Of a stretch of DNA of 64,000 nucleotides, positions 50,161 through 59,592 are shown piece by piece. The stretch lies in the NCBI RefSeq assembly GCF_041276405.1, contig NZ_JBGGGT010000002.1:1339001-1403000 (forward strand), read 5' to 3'. The DNA is from Microvirga sp. TS319. GTDB taxonomy: Bacteria > Pseudomonadota > Alphaproteobacteria > Rhizobiales > Beijerinckiaceae. The number at the start of each line of letters is the position of its first letter. Within the stretch, counting starts at the first letter, position 1. Below the pieces are notes generated by a model, which was not told where the DNA came from, searched no databases, and worked only from the letters and a program-made list of their open reading frames with translations. Position numbers and translations under genes: made by a program.

Positions 50161-50994
50161 ATGATATTTTCCAGAGCCGATGCCCTTACCGTTGCGGAGA
50201 TTCTCAGGAACGCCGCGCAAAGCGAGATCCTGCCGAGGTTCAAGAATCTGTCCGCCGGTGGAATTCGCACCAAGACCTCTCAGCTCGACCTTGTGACGGA
50301 TGCCGACGAGGTGGCAGAGCGCGCCATCGAAAACCAGCTTCTGCGGGCCTTTCCGAAGGCCGTCGTGATCGGTGAGGAGGGCGTCAGCCGGGACCCGGCC
50401 CTTCTCGACGGTTTGGGGGAGGCCGATCTTGCCTTCATTCTCGACCCTGTCGACGGCACCCTGAATTTCGCATCCGGCCTGCCGCTGTTCGGTGTTATGG
50501 CCTCGGCCGTGATGAAGGGCGAGGTCGTCTGCGGTGTCATTCTCGATCCGATTTCGGATGATTGGGCCGTCGCCGTTCGGGGCGAGGGGGCTTGGCTGCA
50601 ACGCTCAGACGGCGCGACGCGGACTCTCAGTGTTGCTCCGCCTGTTCCTTTGCCGCAGATGGCAGGCAACGTGTCTTGGCGATATCTGCCCGAGGCATTG
50701 CGCCCGATCGTGACCGGCAATCTGCCGCGCGTTGCGATGGCGGCCGACTTGAGATGCGCCGCGCACACCTATCGCCTGCTCGCCGGCGGCCATCTGCATT
50801 TCTCCTTCTCGTCGAGCATAATGCCATGGGATCATGCCGCAGGCTGGCTGATCCACCGTGAAGCCGGCGGCTACACGGCCCACTTCGATGGGTCGCCCTA
50901 CCGGCCTACCCATCGCGGCGGCGGTCTGATCAGTGCTCCCAACAAGGAAAGCTGGCAGGCTTTGCGGGACGCTCTTCTGCCGACTCAGCTGTAA
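50161..50994 (+). CDS. Inositol monophosphatase family protein
   Basis: Mg2+-dependent phosphatase of about 277 residues. Metal-site motifs are in order: VIGEEGV, ILDPVDGTLNF and MPWDHAAG. It may act on inositol phosphate, histidinol phosphate or a sugar phosphate; the sequence does not decide. The start is uncertain: ATG 50161, or GTG 50149 which adds four residues. Its last 10 bases overlap the end of the convergent hypothetical gene. Confidence 0.86.
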   Translation: MIFSRADALTVAEILRNAAQSEILPRFKNLSAGGIRTKTSQLDLVTDADEVAERAIENQLLRAFPKAVVIGEEGVSRDPALLDGLGEADLAFILDPVDGTLNFASGLPLFGVMASAVMKGEVVCGVILDPISDDWAVAVRGEGAWLQRSDGATRTLSVAPPVPLPQMAGNVSWRYLPEALRPIVTGNLPRVAMAADLRCAAHTYRLLAGGHLHFSFSSSIMPWDHAAGWLIHREAGGYTAHFDGSPYRPTHRGGGLISAPNKESWQALRDALLPTQL

Positions 50995-51593
50995 GATCGC
51001 TGTCCGGCAGGCTCGACGATTGCGTCGATCTCGGCGATCCTGGCACAGCGTTTCTTGCACTGCCGATCCAGATGCCAGGAGCGGCCGACGCTCAGCCCGA
51101 GAGCAGGCAGAGACCAGAGAAAATCGATTGCACTCAACATGACGAGGAACAGGGCTGCGAGCGAGACGAGCCATATTTCGATCCGCCCGAAGCCGAGGGT
51201 GTACTCGTTCTTCAGGACGAGTTGCTGGCGCTCGAGGAGCAAATCGATATGAGCGGGCCTCATGTCCTTTCGCGTCGAGGATCTCGTTTCCTGGCTCAAC
51301 GCCCGAAGTGTTTTGTGGAGCAGGGTCAATTGCGGCAGGCGGTCGTCGGAGCTGCCAGCCGGCTGGACGATGGAGAACGCGCTGAAGAGACGATTGTAGA
51401 GCGCCTGAACGGCAGGAGGGGAATTGTCCTGCTCCGAACCAGCACGCGGCGCTTGGAAGCGATCGGTGATGCGCCTGCGGATCTGCGCTGCCGTGCCATC
51501 GGCCTTGGAGAAGGTCTCGTCCTGTTTGAAGGAGATGGCAACATGGTCCGCAATCAGGTTCTCGACCGCTATGAAACTCTTCTCCGCCGGCAT
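50985..51593 (-). CDS. Hypothetical protein with one membrane region
   Basis: Predicted 202-residue protein with a good ribosome-binding site (GAGGGGA). Residues 1-130 are hydrophilic and helical. Residues about 138-168 form one or two hydrophobic segments (EIWLVSLAALFLVMLSAIDF, then a second stretch), and a short tail with CKKRC follows. No family is recognised. It is convergent with the phosphatase gene, overlapping it by 10 bases. Confidence 0.6.
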   Translation of the reverse strand: MPAEKSFIAVENLIADHVAISFKQDETFSKADGTAAQIRRRITDRFQAPRAGSEQDNSPPAVQALYNRLFSAFSIVQPAGSSDDRLPQLTLLHKTLRALSQETRSSTRKDMRPAHIDLLLERQQLVLKNEYTLGFGRIEIWLVSLAALFLVMLSAIDFLWSLPALGLSVGRSWHLDRQCKKRCARIAEIDAIVEPAGQRSYS

Positions 51594-51729
51594 GAATCGT
51601 TCCCCTCCCTGAAGGCGGCGTCAGCGGCTTTGATCGTGGCTGCGCCGACAGACGATGGCCTTCCGATCATGAATTCTTAAGGTTAATGGACCCTTAAGGG
51701 AGGGTGTTCAGTCCGGCGGTAAGTAATGT

Positions 51730-52263
51730 TTATGCGTCGGATTCAGCTTCCGGATGTCCCGGAACCATTTTGGCCAAGTTCTGGAGGAAGGTGACAGCCT
51801 CTTTCGGGCGCCCTTCCTGCTCGGCGATCTTGCTGATGTTCTGGAGAAGGGTGGCGATTTCGTTTGCCTTCGCGACTCGCCCCACGGCCAGAACGTGGAA
51901 GAAAGCCGAGAAGGCGACCATGATGGCCTGATTGTGCTCCTCCAGTCTTTTGCTCTGCTCCTTCAGAGCCTTGATGTCCTTCTCCTGCGATGAAACGATA
52001 TCCACAAGGGTCAGCATCTGTTCGGCTAAAGTATCGACGGAAGCGGTCATATCGGTCGGGATGTCCTGCTCTTCAGGAGGGGCGGGCGTGAATGCGTCTC
52101 CGGTCACATCATGACCTTCTCTCGGATAGGACGGCGTGTGCAAGGCGTCGGGTGAATCGTCCGAATCCTCGACTCTCACAGCCGGGAGACGGGCAGCATC
52201 CGCGATGCGTGATGCCGTCTGCTGCAGGAGACTGCGAAGGCGTTCCTGAACGCGTGCGATCAT
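51730..52263 (-). CDS. Hypothetical protein with coiled coil
   Basis: Predicted 177-residue soluble protein. A helical N-terminus (MIARVQERLRSLLQQTASRI) is followed by a proline- and acid-rich linker (about 35-75), a coiled coil (about 80-115, SSQEKDIKALKEQSKRLEEH) and a helical C-terminal domain. The ATG at 52263 is preferred over a TTG four codons upstream. It follows serA on the same strand after a hairpin. No family is recognised. Confidence 0.6.
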   Translation of the reverse strand: MIARVQERLRSLLQQTASRIADAARLPAVRVEDSDDSPDALHTPSYPREGHDVTGDAFTPAPPEEQDIPTDMTASVDTLAEQMLTLVDIVSSQEKDIKALKEQSKRLEEHNQAIMVAFSAFFHVLAVGRVAKANEIATLLQNISKIAEQEGRPKEAVTFLQNLAKMVPGHPEAESDA

Positions 52264-52284
52264 TGTGTAATCCAAGCACGGCTG

Positions 52285-52303
52285 CGCACTTTAGGAAAGT
52301 GCG
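52285..52303 (-). terminator. Hairpin after serA
   Basis: CGCACTTT-AGG-AAAGTGCG is a perfect eight-pair stem between serA and the next minus-strand gene. It lacks a T-run on either side, so termination is uncertain. Confidence 0.35.
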
Positions 52304-52328
52304 ATGTCACCACCCTGCGCTTGCCCGC

Positions 52329-53576
52329 TCAGCCCAGCGCATAGAGCAGGCGGGCCCGGATCGTGCCTTCGAGGGCCCGGATCTCCTTCAGCATCTCACG
52401 GCTGTGCTCGGGCTGGCCCTCAACCTCGATGACGACATAACCAATCTCGCCGTCGGTCTGCAGATGCTGGGCCGTAATATTGAGGCCACGCTGGGAAAAT
52501 GCCTGGTTGAGGCGTCCGAGTATGCCGGGCACGTTACGATGCACATGAATATAGCGCGTTCCCGTGGCACGCGACGACAATTGGGCTTGCGGGAAATTCA
52601 CCGCGCCTATGGTCGAGCCGACATCCGAATAATCGACCAGCTTCCGGGCCACTTCCGTGCCAATGCGCTCCTGCGCCTCCTCTGTCGAGCCGCCGATGTG
52701 AGGCGTAAGGATGACATTGTCGAGGCCCTGAAGCGGTGTTGCAAAGCGCTCCTTGTTCGAAGCGGGCTCGGCGGGGAAAACGTCAACGGCTGCGCCGCGC
52801 AAATGCCCGCTCTTCAGCGCTTCCGCGAGGGCACCGAGATCGACGACGGTCCCGCGGCTGTTGTTGATGAGATAGGCCCCGTTCTTCATCGCGGCCAATT
52901 CGGCGGCACCGATCATGCCATGCGTGGCGGGTGTCTCGGGGACATGCAGGCTCACCACATCGCTCTGGCTCAGCAGGTCGTACAGGTTGTCTGCCGGTTC
53001 GGTGTTGCCGTGCCGGAGCTTGTCGGTGTGATCGTAGAAGATTACCCGCATTCCCATCGACTCGGCGAGATAGGACAGTTGCGAGCCGATATTGCCGTAG
53101 CCGACGATGCCGAGCGTTTTGCCGCGGACCTCGTGACTGTCGACCGCCGACTTCTCCCAACCGCCGACATGGGCTGCCGCGGATTTCGGGAAGACGCGCC
53201 GAAACAGCATGACGATTTCGCCGATCACGAGCTCGGCGACGCTGCGGGTGTTGGAGAAGGGGGCATTGAAGACGGGAATCCCCGCGTGGCGGGCTGCGTC
53301 CAGATCGACCTGGTTCGTGCCGACACTGAAGCAGCCGACGGCGATGAGCCGATTTGCGGCGGCGAACACGTTCGGGGTCAGCTGGGTCCTGGAGCGAATT
53401 CCAAGAATATGCACGCCCTGGAGCGCTTCGATCAGCTGCGTCTCGTCAAGCGCTGTCTTGAGATGGGTCAGATTGGTATAGCCGGCAGCCCTGATCAGCT
53501 CGACGGCGCTGTCGTTGACCCCCTCGAGCAGAAGCACGCGAATCTTGTCTTTCTGAAGTGAGAATTGCTCGCTCAT
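52329..53576 (-). CDS. serA: D-3-phosphoglycerate dehydrogenase
   Basis: Catalyses the first step of serine synthesis (3-phosphoglycerate to 3-phosphohydroxypyruvate with NAD+). It has 415 residues, the E. coli SerA size: a catalytic domain with IVGYGNIGSQLSYLAESMGM as NAD motif, active-site Arg in NNSRGTVVD and His in LTPHIGGSTEEAQ, and a C-terminal ACT domain from about residue 340 (RNVPGILGRLNQAFS) expected to bind serine. The ATG at 53576 follows GGAGCC. Confidence 0.93.
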   Translation of the reverse strand: MSEQFSLQKDKIRVLLLEGVNDSAVELIRAAGYTNLTHLKTALDETQLIEALQGVHILGIRSRTQLTPNVFAAANRLIAVGCFSVGTNQVDLDAARHAGIPVFNAPFSNTRSVAELVIGEIVMLFRRVFPKSAAAHVGGWEKSAVDSHEVRGKTLGIVGYGNIGSQLSYLAESMGMRVIFYDHTDKLRHGNTEPADNLYDLLSQSDVVSLHVPETPATHGMIGAAELAAMKNGAYLINNSRGTVVDLGALAEALKSGHLRGAAVDVFPAEPASNKERFATPLQGLDNVILTPHIGGSTEEAQERIGTEVARKLVDYSDVGSTIGAVNFPQAQLSSRATGTRYIHVHRNVPGILGRLNQAFSQRGLNITAQHLQTDGEIGYVVIEVEGQPEHSREMLKEIRALEGTIRARLLYALG

Positions 53577-53682
53577 GTCGGCTCCATTCACCTGCCACGC
53601 TCTGCCCATAGCTCTCGCGGAACGCCCCAAAAATCCCTTTGGCGCTTCGGCTGCGAACTGAACATCCGTTGGGATGGTCAGT

Positions 53683-53764
53683 GCCCCAGCCGGGGCCTCC
53701 TTTGCAAGAGGGCAGGTTCCTCGGAGGGGGCAATTTCATACCTCCTATGCGTCACGGCCCCCTC
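53683..53764. other. Structured intergenic segment upstream of serA
   Basis: The 583-base gap 53577-54159 holds several hairpins: GCCCC-AGCC-GGGGC (53683-53696), a CCTC...GAGG pair just after, and GAGGGGGC (53724-53731) pairing with GCCCCCTC (53757-53764). A minus-strand frame through it starts with MKLPPPRNLPSCKGGPGWG, the kind of translation given by proline-rich intergenic repeats, so it is probably not a protein gene. It could be part of a serA leader on the minus strand or of a small RNA on the plus strand. Confidence 0.4.
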
Positions 53765-53820
53765 TGGGAATGGGAGTATCTTGAATGAATCCGGTTGCTC
53801 GGGCGACCGGCCAGAAAGGC

Positions 53821-53864
53821 GGGAGCCGGTGCCGGATGTACGCACGGCTCCCGTTCTTTTGTTT
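53821..53864 (+). terminator. Rho-independent terminator without an obvious upstream gene
   Basis: GGGAGCCG (53821-53828) pairs with CGGCTCCC (53845-53852), followed by GTTCTTTTGTTT. The T-rich tract is on the plus strand, yet the nearest upstream plus-strand gene ended at 50994. It therefore suggests an unannotated short plus-strand transcript. Confidence 0.55.
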
Positions 53865-53899
53865 CAAAACGCTCCGACGATCCGCGACCTGCTCGAGCC

Positions 53900-54013
53900 T
53901 AGCGCATCGTGTGAAAAAGTGGCCCCGGTTTTCGCGAGAACGATGCGCTCATTCCAAGAAGGGAGCATCGGATCGATCCCAAAAGTGGAAGCCACTTTTC
54001 ACGTCCGATGCTC
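53900..54013. repeat. Two palindromic elements (CATCG family)
   Basis: TAGCGCATCGTGTGAAAAAG...TTTTCGCGAGAACGATGCGC, then GGAGCATCGGATCGATCCC with AAAAGTGGAAGCCACTTTT and CGTCCGATGCTCC. The same pair order and spacing is seen at 34628-34741. Confidence 0.78.
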
Positions 54014-54159
54014 CAGCCCGTATCTCCCGACGTCTCATAAGCGGCAGCAATGCATGGAACCGGGGCAGGAAATTTTGCGTCATTCACGTGCAGATGCTGT
54101 AGAGGCTGTCGTTCTGCAGTCTCGCCTTTTTAGGTAAATAAACTTATAGAGGGGGCGCG

Positions 54160-54933
54160 GTGCCGCGGATCCTGACCTACAATGTCCGCCGCTGTCTTGG
54201 AACGGACGGGCGACTTTCTCCGGGGCGGATCGCCGATGTGATCGCCGCATACGAGCCGGACGTGGTGGCTCTGCAGGAACTCGATGTCAGGCGCGCTCGC
54301 ACGGGCGGCGTCGATCAGGCGCATGCGATCGCACAGGCCCTCGGGATGCAGATGCACTTCCATGCCAGCCTTCGGGTGCTGGAAGAGGAATACGGCAATG
54401 CAATTTTGACGCACCGGCCCTCGCATGTGATCAAGGCGGGTCCGCTTCCAGCCGGATCCGGCCGCCGGGCGCGGGAACCAAGAGGAGCCCTCTGGACCTC
54501 GATCAATCTCGGCGGAACGGACGTGCAAGTGATCACGACGCACCTTGGTTTGCACCGTCATGAGCGTTTGGCGCAGGTCGATTGCCTTCTCGGGCCGCAA
54601 TGGCTGGGACATCCGTCCTGCCGCGAGCCTGTCATTCTGCTGGGAGATTTCAATGCATCGCCCCGATCCCGGGCATATCGGCGATTGGCCTCCCATTTTC
54701 GCGACGCGCAGGTATCCGCGCCACACCGGCGCGCAAAGCCGACCTTCCCGTCTCGTCTGCCGATCCTGCGGATCGACCATGCCTTCGTCACACGCTCGAT
54801 CCACGTGGTTCGTGTCGAGTCCGTACGATCGCCCATGGCTCGGATCGCTTCCGACCACCTGCCACTCATGGTCGAGTTCCAGGTCATGCCCGTAAAGGGA
54901 GGCAAGGTCGATATGGAGCATGTCCGGGAGTAG
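54160..54933 (+). CDS. Endonuclease/exonuclease/phosphatase family protein (YbhP-like)
   Basis: A 257-residue Mg2+-dependent phosphoesterase. The family motifs are TYNVRR, VALQELD, TTHLGLHRHER, LLGDFNASPRS and SDHLPL. GTG start at 54160 with GAGGGGG upstream. In E. coli the homologue ybhP forms an operon with clsB and ybhN; the same three families are adjacent here. A lipid-linked or phosphodiester substrate is inferred from that association. Confidence 0.83.
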   Translation: MPRILTYNVRRCLGTDGRLSPGRIADVIAAYEPDVVALQELDVRRARTGGVDQAHAIAQALGMQMHFHASLRVLEEEYGNAILTHRPSHVIKAGPLPAGSGRRAREPRGALWTSINLGGTDVQVITTHLGLHRHERLAQVDCLLGPQWLGHPSCREPVILLGDFNASPRSRAYRRLASHFRDAQVSAPHRRAKPTFPSRLPILRIDHAFVTRSIHVVRVESVRSPMARIASDHLPLMVEFQVMPVKGGKVDMEHVRE

Positions 54934-55049
54934 GCAGAATGGGAACCGGCACGCCTCAGGATCGCTTGTCCTCAATCGGTCCGGCGGGCAGACGTGACAG
55001 GCCAAAGTGACGGGCTTCGGCACCGTCTCTTCATGAAACGGGATGATGG

Positions 55050-55997
55050 ATGCACAAATTCTGGAAGCCCCTCGTCGCGGTCGTTGCGGTTGGCCTCGCC
55101 GCCTTCCTGCTCTACCGCACCCTGAGCGGCTACAGCATCGATGACTTGACGAAAGCCGTCGCCGCCATTCCTGTGGGTCGCTTGGTTGTCGCAGGGGGCT
55201 TCGCCGCGGCGAGCTACATCTGCCTCAGCGGTTTCGATTACCTCGCGCTGCGCTATGTCGGGCGGCCCCTACCTTATCATAAGGCGGCCTGGGCCTCGTT
55301 TACCAGCTTGTCGCTCGGTCACAATATCGGTTTCGCCTTCCTCAGCAGCGGAGCGGTGCGATACCGGTTCTATCGCCGCTGGGGCCTGAGTGCGGAGCAA
55401 GTGGCGAAGGTCGTCGTCTTTTGCGGCACGACAGTCGGGATCGGCCTCATGGCGTTGGGCGGCATGGCATTGCTGTTGCGCCCTCGGCTTGCGGTCGAGA
55501 TGACAAATCTCTCCATGCCCCTCGTCATCACTCTTGGCGTCATCTGTCTGGCTTTGCCCGTGCTCTACCTCGTGCTTTCGGCATTCGTTCGCAAACCCCT
55601 CAGCGTGTGGCGCTGGTCGTTCGAGTTGCCACGCCTGCGCTTGGCCCTTGGGCAGGTCATCCTCGGATCCGTCAACTTCGCCTGTGTCGCCGCCTGTCTC
55701 TACCAGGCTCTCGCCGCAGTGACGGATGTCTCCTACATGGGCGTGGCCTCCGCCTATGTGATCGCGAATACCGCCACCATCATCAGCCATGTGCCGGGAG
55801 GACTTGGCGTGATAGAAAGCGTGGTCATGTATCTTCTGCCGGGGCAGAACCTCATCGGACCGCTCCTGGTCTTCAGATTCGTCTACTTTCTGATCCCGCT
55901 CTTTCTGGGCCTCGTCGTCTTGCTGGTGACGGAACTTGTCTTTCGCAGGAAGAAGCGAGCCCGCGCCGCGCTTGAGGATGTCCCGGCCGGCGCATGA
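55050..55997 (+). CDS. YbhN/UPF0104 family membrane protein
   Basis: A 315-residue integral membrane protein of the lysylphosphatidylglycerol-synthase transmembrane/UPF0104 family, with about eight hydrophobic segments. Characteristic LGHNIGFAFLSSGAVRYRFY and SHVPGGLGVIESV stretches are present. It lacks the cytosolic aminoacyl-transfer domain of MprF, so it does not lysinylate lipids; it may be a lipid flippase or partner of the neighbouring phospholipase D protein. Its last base abuts the convergent gene. Confidence 0.82.
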   Translation: MHKFWKPLVAVVAVGLAAFLLYRTLSGYSIDDLTKAVAAIPVGRLVVAGGFAAASYICLSGFDYLALRYVGRPLPYHKAAWASFTSLSLGHNIGFAFLSSGAVRYRFYRRWGLSAEQVAKVVVFCGTTVGIGLMALGGMALLLRPRLAVEMTNLSMPLVITLGVICLALPVLYLVLSAFVRKPLSVWRWSFELPRLRLALGQVILGSVNFACVAACLYQALAAVTDVSYMGVASAYVIANTATIISHVPGGLGVIESVVMYLLPGQNLIGPLLVFRFVYFLIPLFLGLVVLLVTELVFRRKKRARAALEDVPAGA

Positions 55998-57509
55998 TCA
56001 GTCCTTCGATCGCTTCATGAACCAGAATGGTTCGAAGGGCTCGACAGGGTCGAGAAGATTCGTGCCCATGGCAGGTTCGACCGGTCCCTCGTCGAACATT
56101 GCGTCGAACGGATGCAGACGTCTGTCGCGGACGTTCAAGCGCTCGATGGCGGCAATCAGCGACCCTCTCTCCTCCGAGATCATCTTCACCAAGGTATCGA
56201 CGTCCGTATCCAGGTGCTCCGCGAGAAGACGGTTGCGCAGACCGTCGATGGCGCCGCGCATCTCGCCATTGGTGGCTTCGATGGCGAGATCGCATTCCGT
56301 GTCGAGGCCGAGTGAGCGGTTGTTCAGATTGGATGAGCCGATGCGGAGAAAGCGATCATCCACGATGATCAGTTTGGAGTGGACCAGAACTTGGCAGAAT
56401 CCGTCTCCGGCCGGCACGACGGGATAGTAGGCGCGGAGTCGATCGTACCGATCGGCTTGACGCAGGCGGCGGATGAGACGGTCCCGGTTCGTCCCCATGA
56501 CCTTTTTCTCCGCCCAGCCATGGGACTCATGGGTCTGGATCACCACGATCTCAGGTCCGTCCGGAGCGGCAAGATGGCGTTCAAGAACATCGCCGATGCA
56601 GGGCGCTGTCATATACTGCGCTTCGATGTAGATGGATTTTCTGGCAGCGGAAAGCGCATCGAGGTTGAGGGCCGCGGCTTCCTGAACGGCAGATTCCTGT
56701 CCCCAGGCCGGGTAGGTGCGCGCGATGGCAACCGGCGCACGGGAAAAGTCGGGAGCAAGATCGGAAGGCCAGGGATCCATGTCTGGTCGGGAGAGGGGTT
56801 GGACGTCCTCGCCGGTCGCGATTGTCCAGCGGGCACAGGCGAGTTGGGCGATCGAGTGCGCGGCAGGGCCGTTAACGGCCATCTGGACGTCATGAACAGG
56901 GTCGTAGATCGTGCCGTCGTCCCGCAAGCGAAAGGGCGTGTCGCAGGCATGTTCCTTCGTGTCCCAACGCCGCACGGTCAGATCCATCCCTCCGACGAAA
57001 GCCAGACTGTCGTCGATACAGACAATCTTCTGATGATGGGCGGCGTATAAGGGGTGGTGCCTGTCGAGACGCAGGTGAAGGCGAGGGTGATCCTGCCATT
57101 CGGCGCCAAAGATCAGCGGGCCCGATGCCCCGGGAGCGTGCACGACGGCCACGCTCCAGACCAGAATACGGATCTCGAGGTTCGGATTCTCTTCCACAAG
57201 CGATCGCAGCAGGTCCCCCAGCGGTGGTGACTCTGCAGGATCGACTTGGGGTCGAAGGCGAATGCTGCCGTCGAAATCCCAACCGATGATCATAATGGAA
57301 CGTTGCGCCTTGCGGAGAGCTGTCTCCAGGCGGGCAAAATATTCCTCCCCGTCGACGAGAGCGGCGGCCCTATCCGCATGCACGATGCGCCAGCAGTTCC
57401 TGCCCGGCCGCAGGATCGGGCGTGAAGCTGCGCGCGTCTTCGTCGCTCTCCGGTTCCATCCGGTCAGTCCGCTGGTTTCATCGAGAAAGTTCACGTTGCT
57501 CATCGTCAT
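55998..57509 (-). CDS. Phospholipase D-like / cardiolipin synthase-like protein
   Basis: A 503-residue PLD-superfamily enzyme with two HKD motifs: His159-x-Lys161 with Asp166/167 (HHQKIVCIDD) and His377-x-Lys379 with Asp384/385 (HSKLIIVDD). GSSNLNNRSLG completes the second site. No N-terminal membrane helices are seen, unlike ClsA, so it resembles ClsB or a soluble PLD. Likely reactions are phosphatidyl transfer or phosphodiester hydrolysis. Convergent with the ybhN-like gene with no gap. The E. coli clsB neighbourhood has the same partners. Confidence 0.85.
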   Translation of the reverse strand: MTMSNVNFLDETSGLTGWNRRATKTRAASRPILRPGRNCWRIVHADRAAALVDGEEYFARLETALRKAQRSIMIIGWDFDGSIRLRPQVDPAESPPLGDLLRSLVEENPNLEIRILVWSVAVVHAPGASGPLIFGAEWQDHPRLHLRLDRHHPLYAAHHQKIVCIDDSLAFVGGMDLTVRRWDTKEHACDTPFRLRDDGTIYDPVHDVQMAVNGPAAHSIAQLACARWTIATGEDVQPLSRPDMDPWPSDLAPDFSRAPVAIARTYPAWGQESAVQEAAALNLDALSAARKSIYIEAQYMTAPCIGDVLERHLAAPDGPEIVVIQTHESHGWAEKKVMGTNRDRLIRRLRQADRYDRLRAYYPVVPAGDGFCQVLVHSKLIIVDDRFLRIGSSNLNNRSLGLDTECDLAIEATNGEMRGAIDGLRNRLLAEHLDTDVDTLVKMISEERGSLIAAIERLNVRDRRLHPFDAMFDEGPVEPAMGTNLLDPVEPFEPFWFMKRSKD

Positions 57510-57773
57510 GAGGACTGCATCGCCAACTCGATCGCCAAGCCATAGTTCCAGCCCATGAGATATTTTGCCTAGCTTGGTTCGAGTCCGATCGTCGTACGCA
57601 TAAAAATAATCTTCTGATCGCGCTTAAAACCTCAAGCTTGCCCATATCGAGCCGTTGCCATTCGCCAAGAGCGCCTAATAACTTATGCAGCTTGCAGATG
57701 GTGATTGCTGCCTCGCGGGTGAAGATCATTCACCGCGTGTCGAGGCGCATCGGGATGAAGGCAAAAGGTGGTT

Positions 57774-58154
57774 ATGGACAGTCAGCTAGAACAGAAGATC
57801 CGGGAACGGGCATACGAACTCTGGATGCAGCATGGGAGTCTGCCGAACCGGGCCGATGACTACTGGTACCAGGCCGAAGAGGAGATCCTTCGGCGCCAGG
57901 AGGACAGAGGACAAGGAATCGACGGTCCCGCAATCGTCGGCGATGAGGAGGCTGCCGTCGAGACCAGCCCAGCGCCGCTTGGAATGACCAGTCAAACTCT
58001 GGACGAGGTCTTAAGCGCTCCGGCCGCCCCCAAAGCCCGCAAGCGGAGAAGCACGGCTGCCGCAACGGCCGATACCGCCTCGGACATCAACGGGGTGGCC
58101 GGCGAGACGGTCGTTGCGCCGAAGCGGAAGCGCCCCAGAAAAACGACCCCATAG
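57774..58154 (+). CDS. DUF2934 domain protein
   Basis: A 126-residue protein. The N-terminal 35 residues are the DUF2934 motif (IRERAYELWMQHGSLPNRAD and YWYQAEEEIL), common in alphaproteobacteria and of unknown function. The rest is a low-complexity tail rich in Ala, Pro, Lys and Arg (APKARKRRS, APKRKRPRKT) that could bind nucleic acid. The ATG at 57774 follows AAAAGGTGG. Divergent from the PLD-like gene. The 264-base gap upstream shows nothing else definite. Confidence 0.75.
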   Translation: MDSQLEQKIRERAYELWMQHGSLPNRADDYWYQAEEEILRRQEDRGQGIDGPAIVGDEEAAVETSPAPLGMTSQTLDEVLSAPAAPKARKRRSTAAATADTASDINGVAGETVVAPKRKRPRKTTP

Positions 58155-58172
58155 TTGGGAAGCGTTCAGGTC

Positions 58173-58194
58173 TTCCCTCGGTTCGGAGGGAAGG
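58173..58194 (+). terminator. Hairpin between the DUF2934 gene and glgC
   Basis: CTTCCCTC-GGTTCG-GAGGGAAG is a perfect eight-pair stem 19 bases after the DUF2934 stop. There is no T-run, so it is a possible factor-dependent terminator or a glgC leader hairpin. Confidence 0.4.
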
Positions 58195-58308
58195 CCCGAG
58201 GGGCAGGCGCCCGTCGCAGGTTTTCGGAACAGGCGAAGAGAATTGCCGGCCGGTTTCTAGAGTCTACAGAGCAGAGCGGGCGTCCGCAGTTGATGTGAGG
58301 ACTTTATC

Positions 58309-59592
58309 GTGCCTAGCCCAAGCGTTTCTTATGCACCTCTTGCCCGCCACGCGATGGCTTACATCCTTGCGGGGGGACGCGGTTCCAGACTCATGGAACT
58401 GACCGACATTCGCGCAAAGCCCGCCGTCTATTTCGGCGGCAATACGCGGATCATCGATTTCGCCCTCTCCAATGCGCTGAACTCGGGCATCCGCCGCATC
58501 GGCGTCGCAACGCAATACAAGGCGCACAGCCTCATCCGCCATCTGCAGAGAGGCTGGAACTTCTTTCGTTCCGAGCGCAATGAGAGCTTCGACATCCTCC
58601 CGGCGAGCCAGCGCGTTTCCGAAACCATGTGGTACGAGGGCACGGCGGATGCCGTGTATCAGAATCTCGACATCATCGCGAGCATCGATCCGGAATACAT
58701 CATCATTCTGGCCGGTGACCACGTCTACAAGATGGACTACGAGATCATGCTCCGCCAGCATGTGGATTCCGGCGCGGACGTGACGGTGGGCTGCCTCGAA
58801 ATTCCTCGCATGGAAGCAACGGGATTCGGTGTGATGGGCGTCGACGAGACGGACCGCATCGTGTCGTTTCTGGAGAAGCCGGCAGACCCACCTGGAATCC
58901 CGGGCCGGCCCGATATGGCTCTCGCCAGCATGGGGATCTATGTCTTCAACACGCGCTTTCTCTTCGACCAGCTCAAGCGCGATGCCTCGACGCCCGGCTC
59001 GAGCCGCGATTTCGGGAAGGACATCATTCCCTACCTCGTACAGCACGGCAAAGCAGTTGCGCACCGTTTCACCGATTCCTGCGTCCGGTCGGGTGCCGAG
59101 GCCGGAGGGAGCGATGCGCCCGCCTACTGGCGCGATGTCGGAACGGTCGATGCCTATTGGGAAGCCAATATCGACTTGACCGCCATTGTCCCGGCTCTCG
59201 ATCTCTATGACCGCAATTGGCCGATCTCGACATTCTCCGAAACCTGGCCTCCCGCCAAGTTCGTCCATGATGAGAACGGGCGGCGCGGACACGCCATCAA
59301 TTCTCTCGTGTCGAGCGGATGCATCGTGTCCGGCGCGTCCTTGCGCCAATCGCTCGTATTCACCGCAGCTCACCTCCATTCCTATGCTCATGTCGAGGGT
59401 GCGGTGATCCTGCCTTATGTGGATGTCGGCCGGAGGGCGCGGCTCAAGAACGTCATTATCGACCGCGGCGTGCGTATTCCGGAGGGTTTGGTCGTGGGTG
59501 AAGACCCGCAGGAGGATGCGCGCCGGTTCCGCCGGACGGACCGTGGGATCTGTCTCATCACGAAGCCGATGATCGACAGGCTCTCTGGATGA
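58309..59592 (+). CDS. glgC: Glucose-1-phosphate adenylyltransferase
   Basis: Makes ADP-glucose from ATP and glucose-1-phosphate, the committed step of glycogen synthesis. It has 427 residues. The nucleotide loop is [20 protein letters not shown], the glucose-1-phosphate site is in GTADAVYQN and FLEKPA, and a C-terminal left-handed beta-helix carries allosteric contacts. The GTG start at 58309 gives the usual N-terminus. Its TGA overlaps the glgA ATG. Confidence 0.95.
   Translation: MPSPSVSYAPLARHAMAYILAGGRGSRLMELTDIRAKPAVYFGGNTRIIDFALSNALNSGIRRIGVATQYKAHSLIRHLQRGWNFFRSERNESFDILPASQRVSETMWYEGTADAVYQNLDIIASIDPEYIIILAGDHVYKMDYEIMLRQHVDSGADVTVGCLEIPRMEATGFGVMGVDETDRIVSFLEKPADPPGIPGRPDMALASMGIYVFNTRFLFDQLKRDASTPGSSRDFGKDIIPYLVQHGKAVAHRFTDSCVRSGAEAGGSDAPAYWRDVGTVDAYWEANIDLTAIVPALDLYDRNWPISTFSETWPPAKFVHDENGRRGHAINSLVSSGCIVSGASLRQSLVFTAAHLHSYAHVEGAVILPYVDVGRRARLKNVIIDRGVRIPEGLVVGEDPQEDARRFRRTDRGICLITKPMIDRLSG

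Noticed and set aside
53446..53739. Minus-strand frame beginning MKLPPPRNLPSCKG upstream of and into serA
   Set aside because: It has a good ribosome-binding site, but the translation is typical of proline-rich intergenic repeats. It then overlaps serA in another frame with no homology.
57565..57600. tRNA-like GGTTCGAGTCC
   Set aside because: The T-arm stem is poorly paired and no acceptor or anticodon arm fits around it.
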